A stretch of 64,000 nt of DNA from JAWLBY01 sp041687455 (GTDB lineage Bacteria > Pseudomonadota > Gammaproteobacteria > Xanthomonadales > Xanthomonadaceae), in assembly GCA_041687455.1 (NCBI GenBank), contig JAWLBY010000001.1, forward strand, positions 62,001 through 126,000, in the 5' to 3' direction. Positions within the stretch are counted from its first letter, which is position 1; each line of letters starts with the position of its first letter. Of this stretch, positions 35,449 through 43,093 are shown one piece after another. Both the position numbers and the translations under genes were made by a program. Under the pieces are notes generated by a model. It was not told the origin of the DNA, did not search any database, and saw nothing but the letters and a program-made list of their open reading frames with translations.

Positions 35449-36069
35449 TCAGCGGTGCTCGAAACGGCCGTGCCGAAGGAACGCAGCGGCCTGTCGGGCG
35501 ACCTCGTCCGAGAACAGCATGCCGGTGTGGCTGGTCGGCAGCACGATGTGATCGCGCAGGCCGCCGACCCGGGTCTCGGCGACCGTCACCGTGCCGTCGT
35601 GCGGTGGCGGCAGCGTGCCGACCAGGCGACCGAGCCCGAGCGGCCGATCGCCGGCGATCACGCCGACTTCGGCCCGGCCGTACCAGTCGCCGATACCGTC
35701 CTGCAGCAGCCGCGCGCTGTGCCCGAGCATGCGCGGGCCGATGCCCCAGCGGGCCAGCGCCGCGGCGGTCGCGCTGCCGGCCAGCGGCGAGCCGAGACAG
35801 ACCACCCGGCCGACGTCGAACTGCGGCGCATGCCGCAGCGCCTGCAGCGCGAGCAGCCCGCCGAGGCTGTGCGCAACCACGTCGCAGCCGTCCGGCGCCG
35901 CCCGCAGCACGTCGCAAAGCCGCTCGACCGAACGCTGCGGGGTGTCGCCGACGGTCGCGTAGTCGAAACGCCCGCAACGGAAACCGAGCGCGCGCAACCG
36001 GCGGCCGAGCCACCACAGGCTGACACCGTTGAACCACAGCCCATGCAGCAGCAGCACCGGCCGCGACAT
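35449..36069 (-). CDS. Alpha/beta hydrolase (lipase-like)
   Basis: A 206-residue protein with PVLLLHGLWFNGVSLWWLGRRL at the N-terminus (oxyanion-hole HG), the nucleophile elbow VVAHSLGGLLAL, GSPLAGSATA, and a late SHTGMLFS with the likely catalytic His. No signal peptide is visible. It resembles PGAP1/lipase-class small hydrolases, and the substrate is not known. It lies 82 bp before yebC and 75 bp after the peptidase-like gene, all on the minus strand. Confidence 0.8.
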   Translation of the reverse strand: MSRPVLLLHGLWFNGVSLWWLGRRLRALGFRCGRFDYATVGDTPQRSVERLCDVLRAAPDGCDVVAHSLGGLLALQALRHAPQFDVGRVVCLGSPLAGSATAAALARWGIGPRMLGHSARLLQDGIGDWYGRAEVGVIAGDRPLGLGRLVGTLPPPHDGTVTVAETRVGGLRDHIVLPTSHTGMLFSDEVARQAAAFLRHGRFEHR

Positions 36070-36144
36070 CAGTCGAGCGTCCGCCGCACCGCGGCAGTAC
36101 GCCGCCCGCGCCCGTTCGGCCAGCAGCCCCGACAGTGCAGCATG

Positions 36145-37374
36145 TCAGTCCGCCAGCAGCGGCGTCTGCAGCGCTGCGGCCGGCGCGCCGATCACGTCGG
36201 CCGCCGCCGCGCGCAGCATCGCGGTCGAGACGCGACCGCGATCGAGCAGCCGCTGCACGACGTCGTCGAGATCGCGGCGCTCGTCGGTGCGGCGGCGGAT
36301 TTCGTCGTCGAGCGCCTTGAACAGCGTCACCGCCCGGGCGGTGCGCGGACCGGCCGAGTTGCGCGCCTGCAGCGCGCGGATGCTGCGGCCGTGATTGGCC
36401 ATCCATCCGAACGCCTTGTCGGCACGCGATTCGCTGATCAGGCCGCTGCGACGCAACAACTCGATCGAATAGAACTCGGCCAGCCCCTCGGCGATCCAGT
36501 CGTCGGCGCGCGCGCCGCGGATCCGGCTGCTGACGTGGAACATCTCGTGTACCAGCGTGCTGGTGCCGTTCTCGCTGACGAGCGGCCGGTCGGCATGCAG
36601 GAACAGGGAATTCGGGCCGGACAGGCCGCCGCGCCACATCGGGTCGCCGGCGCCGACGATCAGCAGCTTGTCCGGCAGGCGCCCGAGCGCATCGCGCAGT
36701 GCCGGCGCGCTGCTATTGACGACCGCCAGCACGTCGTTGCGGCGCAGGCCGTCGCCCTTCGGCGCCGCGACGCTGACTTCCATGTCGTCGATGAACTCAC
36801 GGCGGGTACCGACCTGGCCGGCGATCATCCAGCCGAGCGGTCGCTGGAAACGGCGGCCGGCATTGCGGATCGGAAAACCGCCCAGGGCCGGATCGAAACG
36901 GTAGCCGACGTCGACGTTGCTCCAGCCAGGCGGCAGCGCAAAGCGAAGCGTCGCCTCCGAGACCGCCTGGTTCGGCGCCAGCACCGCGACCGGCGGGATC
37001 AACCGGTCGATCCGCAGCAGTGCCCAGGCCTCGGTCATACGCGCGGCGTATTCGCCGGGATCGCGCAGCCGGTCGACCCGATAGCGAAAGCGCAGCGCGC
37101 CGCCGTCGCGCGGTGGCCGCCAGGTCACCTCCGCTGGTTCGATCGCGAGTCGGCCGTCGCCGTCGAAGCCGTGATGGCGCTCCGGATCGATCGAGAAGCG
37201 CAGTCGCTGCGGATAGCCGCTGCCGGGCTCGACCGTCAGCGCCACCGTCGCCTCGCCGGTGTCCGGCTCGAAGCCAACCAGATAGTCGACCCGGTAGGTG
37301 GGCGGCGCCGCCAGCGCGGCGAACGCGAGCAGCGACAGTGACAGCAGCAGGAAGCGGGAACAGGCGGCGGGCAT
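36145..37374 (-). CDS. Exported gluzincin-type metalloprotease-like protein
   Basis: The 409-residue precursor has a signal peptide (LLLSLSLLAFAALAAPP), an N-terminal beta domain, and a zinc site LVHEMFH (His276, Glu277, His280) followed by WIAEGLAEFY in which Glu296 or Glu300 could be the third ligand. This HExxH plus downstream Glu arrangement places it with M1/M61-type gluzincins, but the overall sequence does not let me name a subfamily. It is likely periplasmic. Confidence 0.75.
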   Translation of the reverse strand: MPAACSRFLLLSLSLLAFAALAAPPTYRVDYLVGFEPDTGEATVALTVEPGSGYPQRLRFSIDPERHHGFDGDGRLAIEPAEVTWRPPRDGGALRFRYRVDRLRDPGEYAARMTEAWALLRIDRLIPPVAVLAPNQAVSEATLRFALPPGWSNVDVGYRFDPALGGFPIRNAGRRFQRPLGWMIAGQVGTRREFIDDMEVSVAAPKGDGLRRNDVLAVVNSSAPALRDALGRLPDKLLIVGAGDPMWRGGLSGPNSLFLHADRPLVSENGTSTLVHEMFHVSSRIRGARADDWIAEGLAEFYSIELLRRSGLISESRADKAFGWMANHGRSIRALQARNSAGPRTARAVTLFKALDDEIRRRTDERRDLDDVVQRLLDRGRVSTAMLRAAAADVIGAPAAALQTPLLAD

Positions 37375-37480
37375 CGAACGCGGCGTCAGGAACCGGCGGT
37401 CACCTTACCCAGCCACACGCTGGATCGCCAGGCGTCCGACGGCCGGACGGCACCGACGCGCCGCGACCGGGTGGCAACGG

Positions 37481-38284
37481 TCACTCGCCGTGCGCGCCGA
37501 GCGCCTGCTCGATCACGGCCGCCAGCCGCGCCGCCGCCAGCCGGACCTGCCGCTCCGCCAACGGCAGATGCTGCTGCAGGTAGCGCTGGTCGAGCTTGTG
37601 GCCGGACGGATACAGCGCTGCCGACGCGATCAGCTCGCAGGAAGCCTCGGCCCAGCGTGCCGGCGCCAGCGGCCCCGGCCGCGGCAGCGGTTCCGAACCG
37701 AGCAGGCGGCGATGTTCATCGACGGCAAGGCCGCGGACGGCCAGCAGGTGCCGGTCCCAGACCGAGTGCAGATTGGTGCCCTCGCCGGCGAGCTGGACCT
37801 GGTAACGGTTACCGCCGAGATCGGCGGCGCTGCCGCTGTGCAGCGGCTGGTGGATGTCGCCGATCAGATGGACCAGCCACTGCAGCGCCTCGGCCCGTTC
37901 CGGCCGCGACAGCGAACGGTCGGCCAGCCGCGCGGCAAAGCGGTCGATCGCGGCGACGATGCAGCCGTTGCGCTCGCAGTGCCGGGCCGGCTCGTAGCGG
38001 CAGTCGTCGGACAGGTTGACGAAATGCAGCGGCCGGCTCCATTCGTATTCGCTGCGATCGCGAACCTGGTCTGCCCAGCCGGCGACCTCGGCCAGCGAAG
38101 CGACCGGCTGCGGCACGCTGGTGCTGGCGGCGAGCAAGGCCAGCGCGGCGCTGCGGGTCGCCGGATCGAGCCGCTGCTCGGCCAGCTCGGCGACCAGCCG
38201 GTGGCCCGCCTCGCTCCAGCCGGCGGCCGGCGGCGCACTGGCCAGCAGCAACACGCACAGCAGCAAAGCAAGCGTTCTGGACAT
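37481..38284 (-). CDS. Exported S1/P1-type zinc nuclease
   Basis: The 267-residue precursor has a signal peptide that ends so that mature Trp23 is N-terminal (AAG-WSEAGH). In this family the amino-terminal Trp itself binds zinc, so this fits exactly. Other ligands are in EAGHRLVAELAE, ADQVRD, LHFVNLSDDC, LQWLVHLIGDIHQPLH and NLHSVWD. The enzymes cut single-stranded DNA and RNA outside the cytoplasm, giving phosphate or nucleosides. It is divergent from the RND adaptor gene over a 207-bp gap. Confidence 0.92.
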   Translation of the reverse strand: MSRTLALLLCVLLLASAPPAAGWSEAGHRLVAELAEQRLDPATRSAALALLAASTSVPQPVASLAEVAGWADQVRDRSEYEWSRPLHFVNLSDDCRYEPARHCERNGCIVAAIDRFAARLADRSLSRPERAEALQWLVHLIGDIHQPLHSGSAADLGGNRYQVQLAGEGTNLHSVWDRHLLAVRGLAVDEHRRLLGSEPLPRPGPLAPARWAEASCELIASAALYPSGHKLDQRYLQQHLPLAERQVRLAAARLAAVIEQALGAHGE

Positions 38285-38491
38285 CGTTTCGGCAAGGCGT
38301 TCGGGTCGACCAGCGCGGCAGCATAGTCGGCTTCGGCGACCACGACCACCGACCGGCGCAGGCGACTCGCTCCGGCCCGCTAATCGATCGCCACGGCGTG
38401 CGGTTCACACTGCGACCACCGTCGGCACCGCTAGAATCGTGCGTTTTCCTGTCTCCTGCCGGCCTGCCCGGCGAGACGATCGAGGAGCGGC

Positions 38492-39553
38492 ATGATTCGA
38501 TTCCTGGCGACAGCCTGTCTGACCGGCGCGCTACTGATGGCGACCGGCTGTTCCGACCCCGGCCCGGCCGGCGGACGCGGCAACGCGCCGCCGCCGGTGC
38601 CGGTCACGACGGCGGCGGTCGGCATGCGGGCATGGAGCGATCGGATCGAGGCGCTCGGCACCAGCCGCGCCAACGAGTCGGTCACGCTGACCGCGAAGGT
38701 CACCGAAACGGTCGAACGGGTCAATTTCGACGACGGCGACCTCGTCGAGGAAGGCAAGGTGCTGGTCGACCTGTCCGGGCGGGCCGAAGTGGCCAGCCTC
38801 GAGGAAGCGCAGGCGGCTTTCGCCGAAGCGCAGAAGCAGTACCAGCGACAGTCCGACCTGGTCGGCCAGGGCACGGTCGCGAAGAGCGCGGTCGATACCG
38901 CGCTGGCGACCCGGGACGCCGCCCGCGCGCGGATGAACGCGATCCGCGCGCGACTGGCCGACCGCGTGATCACGGCGCCGTTCTCCGGCCTGCTCGGTTT
39001 CCGCCAGGTCAGTCCCGGCACGCTGGTGACGCCCGGCACGCCGATCGCAACGCTCGACGACATCTCGACGATCAAGCTCGATTTCTCGGTGCCGGAGCGC
39101 TTCCTGTCGGTGCTGGCGCCGGGCCAGCGGATCGAGGCGCGCAGCGCCGCGTGGCCGGAACAGGTGTTCGAAGGCGTGGTCCGGACGATCGATTCACGGG
39201 TCGACCCGACCACCCGTGCGATCGTGGTCCGCGCCGAGCTGCCGAATCGGGAACGCCGGCTGCGGCCCGGCATGCTGCTGACCGTCGTGCTCGAGCAGGC
39301 CGCCCGCGACGTGCTGGCGATTCCGGAAATCGCGCTGGTCCAGGTCGGCACCGCGCAATCGGTGTTCCGGGTCCGCAAAGACAACACCGTCGAGCAGCTT
39401 CCGGTGCGTACCGGCGTGCGCCGGCGGGGCGAAGTCGAGATCGTCGATGGCCTGCAGCCGGGCGACCGGATCGTCGTCGACGGGGTCGGCAAGCTGCGCG
39501 CCGGCGTCGCCATCGCCGACGTCGCGACCACCGCCGCCGCGGGCAGCGAATGA
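38492..39553 (+). CDS. RND efflux periplasmic adaptor lipoprotein
   Basis: The 353-residue precursor has a lipobox at Cys20 (LLMATGC), a biotinyl-lipoyl half (VTETVERVNFDDGDLVEEGKVL), a helical hairpin (EEAQAAFAEAQKQYQRQSDL, about 105-155), the second lipoyl half (ITAPFSGLLGFRQVSPGTLVTPG) and beta-barrel domains (VRTIDSRVDPTTRAIVVRAEL). This is the HlyD/MexA type plan. A GAGGAG box precedes ATG 38492. The permease gene follows 52 bp later; no outer membrane channel gene is in the window. Confidence 0.92.
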   Translation: MIRFLATACLTGALLMATGCSDPGPAGGRGNAPPPVPVTTAAVGMRAWSDRIEALGTSRANESVTLTAKVTETVERVNFDDGDLVEEGKVLVDLSGRAEVASLEEAQAAFAEAQKQYQRQSDLVGQGTVAKSAVDTALATRDAARARMNAIRARLADRVITAPFSGLLGFRQVSPGTLVTPGTPIATLDDISTIKLDFSVPERFLSVLAPGQRIEARSAAWPEQVFEGVVRTIDSRVDPTTRAIVVRAELPNRERRLRPGMLLTVVLEQAARDVLAIPEIALVQVGTAQSVFRVRKDNTVEQLPVRTGVRRRGEVEIVDGLQPGDRIVVDGVGKLRAGVAIADVATTAAAGSE

Positions 39554-39605
39554 ACCGCGCCCCGCTCCACTACTGCGCAGCGCGCACCGCTGGGAGGCGC
39601 TGACG

Positions 39606-42600
39606 ATGCTGCTGTCCGACATCTCGATCCGCCGCCCGGTGCTGGCCACCGTCGGCAGCCTGCTGCTGATCACGCTGGGTATCATGGCGTTCACCCGGCT
39701 GACGCTGCGCGAGCTGCCGAACATCGACCCGCCGATCGTGTCGATCGACGTCAGTTATCCGGGCGCCGCCGCGGCGGTGGTCGAAACCCGCGTGACGCAG
39801 GTGCTGGAAGATGCCGTCAGCGGCATCGAGGGCATCGAGACGCTGGAGTCACGCAGCGTCAACGGCCGGTCGTCGGTCAACATCGAGTTCAGCCTGAACC
39901 GCGAGATCGAGGCCGCCGCGAACGACGTGCGCGACGCGATCAGTCGCGTGCTCGACCGGCTGCCGCCGGAAGTCGACCTGCCCGAGATCGAGAAGGTCGA
40001 GAGCGATGCCGACGTCATCATCTGGCTGAATCTCAATTCGACCCGGCTCGACACGCTGGCGCTGTCGGACTATGCCGAGCGCTATGTGGTCGATCGTCTG
40101 TCGGCGATCGACGGCGTCGCCCAGGTCCGGGTCGGCGGCCAGCAGCGCTATGCCATGCGGATCTGGCTCGACCGCCAGGCGCTGGCCGCACGCGGGCTGA
40201 CCGCCGACGCGATCGAACAGGCGCTGCGGCGCGAGAACGTCGAACTGCCGGCCGGCCGGCTGGAATCGGAAAAGCGCGATTTCGTGCTGCGGGTCGAACG
40301 CAGCTATCTCGATGCCGACGACTTCGCCCAGCTCGTCGTCGCCCGCGGTGACGACGGCCATCTGGTCCGGCTCGGCGAAGTGGCGCAGGTCGAACTCGGC
40401 TCGGCCGAGCGGCGCGCCTATTTCCGCGGCAACGGCCAGCCCAACATCGGCCTCGGCGTGGTCAAGACCTCGACCGCCAACGCACTCGACGTGGTCCGCC
40501 AGGTGCGCGCCGAGCTGCCGACGATCCAGGCCTCGCTGCCCGCCGACACCGAGATCTTCGTCGCCTTCGACAGCACGATCTTCATCGAGTCGGCAGTCGA
40601 TCGCGTCTACATGACGCTGATCGAGGCGATGATCCTGGTGCTGATCGTGATCTATCTGTTCCTCGGCAGCGCACGCGCCGCGCTGGTACCGGCGGTGGTG
40701 GTACCGGTGTGCCTGGTCTCGGCGTTCCTGGTGCTGTGGGTGTTCGGCGCATCGCTGAACCTGCTGACGCTGCTGGCGCTGGTCATGAGCATCGGCCTGG
40801 TGGTCGACGACGCGATCGTCGTGCTCGAGAACTGCCAGCGACGGGCCGATCTCGGCGAGCCGCCGCTGGTGGCGGCGGCGCGCGGCACGCGGCAGGTCGC
40901 GTTCGCGGTGATCGCGACGACCGCGGTGCTGGTATCGGTGTTCGTGCCGGTCGCGTTCCTCGAAGGCAACACCGGCCGGCTGTTCCGCGAGCTGTCGATC
41001 GCGCTGGCCGGCGCGGTGGCGATCTCGGCGTTCGTCGCGCTGAGCCTGACGCCGATGATGGCGTCCAAGCTGGTCCGGCCGCACAGCGAGCCGCGCGGCT
41101 TCAATGCGCTGGTGCATCGCTTTCTCGGCGCGCTGTCGGAGCGCTACCGGCGCAGCGTCGCGGCGACGATCCACCATCCGCTGCTGTTCGGCCTGCTGCT
41201 GCTGGCCACGCTGGCCGGCAGCTACGGCCTGCTGCAACTGATTCCGCAGGAGCTGGCACCACCGGAAGACCGCGGTGCGTTCTTCGTCTCGATCCAGGGA
41301 CCGGAAGGCGCCGGTTTCGACTACACGGTCGGCCAGATGCAGCAGGTCGAGCGGATCCTGAGCAGCCGGACCGGCGACGGGCAACCGATCGACCGCGTCA
41401 ACACGCGGGTGCCGGGCAGCTTCGGCGCCAGCGAGGAGATGCACACCGGCATCGCGATCGTGCTGATGAAGCCGTGGCACCAGCGCGAGGTCGACACCGG
41501 CGCGCTGGTCGAGCAGGTCCGCAGCGAATTGGCCGGGCTGCCGGCAGTACGGGCGCTGCCGATGGTGCGCAGCGGCCTGGTTCGCTCACGCGGCCAGCCG
41601 GTGCAGATCGTGCTCGGCGGCCCCGACTACGCCGAGCTGGCGCAGTGGCGCGACAAGCTGCTGGCACGGATGCAGGACAACCCGCGGCTGTTCGCCGCCG
41701 ACTCCGATTTCAAGGAAACCCGGCCGCAGTTGCGGATCGAGATCGACCGCGCGCGCGCCGCCGACCTCGGCGTATCGGTCGGCGAGATCGGCCGCACGCT
41801 GGAGACGATGATGGGCGGGCGCCGGGTCACGACCTTCGTCGACGACGGCCAGGAATACGACGTGATCCTGCAGGCGCAGGCGCAGGACCGCGGCGCGCCG
41901 AGCGACCTCGAGAACCTGTACGTGCGGTCGAGCCGCAGCAACGCGCTGATCCCGCTGTCGAACCTCGTCACGCTGACCGAACTGGCCGAACCGGGCAGCT
42001 TCAATCGCTTCAACCGGCTGCGCGCGATCACGATCTCGGCCGGCCTCGCGCCGGACTACCCGCTCGGCGAGGCGCTGGCCTGGATCCGGCAGGTCGCCGA
42101 CCAGGAGCTGCCGGATCACGCCCAGCTCGACTACAAGGGCGAGTCGCGCGAATACCAGTCGGCCGGCGGCGCCGTGCTGCTGACCTTCGCGCTGGCGCTG
42201 CTGGTCGTCTACCTGGTGCTGGCCGCGCAGTTCGAGAGCTTCATCCACCCGTTCGTGATCATGCTGACCGTGCCGCTGGCGGTGGCCGGCGCGCTGCTCG
42301 GCCTGTGGCTGGCCGGCAATTCGCTGAACCTGTTCAGCCAGATCGGCATCGTGATGCTGGTCGGCCTGGCGGCCAAGAACGGCATCCTGATCGTCGAGTT
42401 CGCCAACCAGTTGCGCGACGCCGGCCAGAGCGTCCACGACGCGATCGTCGATGCGTCCGCGACCCGCCTGCGGCCGATCCTGATGACCTCGATCGCGACG
42501 ATCATGGGCGCAGTGCCGCTGGTCGTCGCCGGCGGCCCGGGATCGGCCTCACGGGCGACGATCGGCATCGTGATCATCGCCGGCGTCGCGTTCTCGACCC

Positions 42601-42728
42601 TGCTGTCGCTGTACGTGGTGCCGTCGTTCTACGCGCTGCTGGCACCGTACACGCGGGCGCCGGGGGCACTGGCGGCGAAACTCGAACAGCTCGAACGCGA
42701 TACGCCGACCGTCGGCGGCCACGCCTGA
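39606..42728 (+). CDS. RND (HAE1-type) multidrug efflux permease
   Basis: The 1,040-residue product has twelve-helix RND architecture: the first helix (VLATVGSLLLITLGIMAF), the large porter loop (LPNIDPPIVSIDVSYPGA), helix 4 with the proton-relay pair in MSIGLVVDDAIVVLENCQR, and the second half repeating the plan (FINAL helix area IGIVMLVGLAAKNGILIVEFANQ). Length matches the AcrB/MexB group. Drug specificity cannot be read from sequence. ATG 39606 (MLLSDISIRRPVLA) is clear; the frame is open upstream without meaning. It forms an operon with the adaptor gene. Confidence 0.94.
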   Translation: MLLSDISIRRPVLATVGSLLLITLGIMAFTRLTLRELPNIDPPIVSIDVSYPGAAAAVVETRVTQVLEDAVSGIEGIETLESRSVNGRSSVNIEFSLNREIEAAANDVRDAISRVLDRLPPEVDLPEIEKVESDADVIIWLNLNSTRLDTLALSDYAERYVVDRLSAIDGVAQVRVGGQQRYAMRIWLDRQALAARGLTADAIEQALRRENVELPAGRLESEKRDFVLRVERSYLDADDFAQLVVARGDDGHLVRLGEVAQVELGSAERRAYFRGNGQPNIGLGVVKTSTANALDVVRQVRAELPTIQASLPADTEIFVAFDSTIFIESAVDRVYMTLIEAMILVLIVIYLFLGSARAALVPAVVVPVCLVSAFLVLWVFGASLNLLTLLALVMSIGLVVDDAIVVLENCQRRADLGEPPLVAAARGTRQVAFAVIATTAVLVSVFVPVAFLEGNTGRLFRELSIALAGAVAISAFVALSLTPMMASKLVRPHSEPRGFNALVHRFLGALSERYRRSVAATIHHPLLFGLLLLATLAGSYGLLQLIPQELAPPEDRGAFFVSIQGPEGAGFDYTVGQMQQVERILSSRTGDGQPIDRVNTRVPGSFGASEEMHTGIAIVLMKPWHQREVDTGALVEQVRSELAGLPAVRALPMVRSGLVRSRGQPVQIVLGGPDYAELAQWRDKLLARMQDNPRLFAADSDFKETRPQLRIEIDRARAADLGVSVGEIGRTLETMMGGRRVTTFVDDGQEYDVILQAQAQDRGAPSDLENLYVRSSRSNALIPLSNLVTLTELAEPGSFNRFNRLRAITISAGLAPDYPLGEALAWIRQVADQELPDHAQLDYKGESREYQSAGGAVLLTFALALLVVYLVLAAQFESFIHPFVIMLTVPLAVAGALLGLWLAGNSLNLFSQIGIVMLVGLAAKNGILIVEFANQLRDAGQSVHDAIVDASATRLRPILMTSIATIMGAVPLVVAGGPGSASRATIGIVIIAGVAFSTLLSLYVVPSFYALLAPYTRAPGALAAKLEQLERDTPTVGGHA

Positions 42729-42748
42729 CCGCTGTTCGCGGCCAGCCT

Positions 42749-42819
42749 GTGGGCGCGGCTTACGCCTCGATCTTTTCGTCGATCCGACTGCAGAAGATCG
42801 CGGCTGAAGCGGCTCCCAC
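42749..42819. repeat. REP-like inverted-repeat element after the RND operon
   Basis: GTGGGCGCGGCTT (42749-42761) faces AAGCGGCTCCCAC (42807-42819). The right arm with GATCGCGGCTGAAGC is shared with 33161-33242 and, in part, 11533-11549. Confidence 0.7.
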
Positions 42820-42975
42820 GGGTGAAGTCGGCCGTTGCAGGCCCGGCGCCGCCGTGTCGCGCTCGGACAGCGGTCACGGGCGCCGGCGGATCGCGGCCCC
42901 CGAGGCGACCCTGCCGCCACGGGTGCGCGCAAACGTGACCTCGCTCACAGATTCCGCTTTTCGATGAACCGGGCC

Positions 42976-43002
42976 TAAAGTCCCCGGAACGGACGCCGAT
43001 AA
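42976..43002 (+). promoter_or_regulatory. Sigma-28 (FliA) promoter of fliC
   Basis: TAAA at 42976-42979 and GCCGATAA at 42995-43002 are 15 bp apart, which is the full flagellar class III consensus. It lies about 90 bp before the fliC ATG. Confidence 0.9.
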
Positions 43003-43093
43003 CTTCACCAGCAGCGCGAGGCCACTCCCAGGCCGAGGCCTGCGGAAACCGGCAAACAGGACGCCGGGCAGTCCAAATCCGAGGAGAATTGTC

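Larger units (their letters stand above)
42729..43093. other. 365-bp gap between the RND permease gene and fliC
   Basis: No gene is seen. The first third holds a REP-like element (42749-42819) that may end efflux transcription, and the last part holds the fliC sigma-28 promoter and a leader of about 80 bp with a GAGGAG ribosome-binding box at 43081-43086. Confidence 0.6.
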
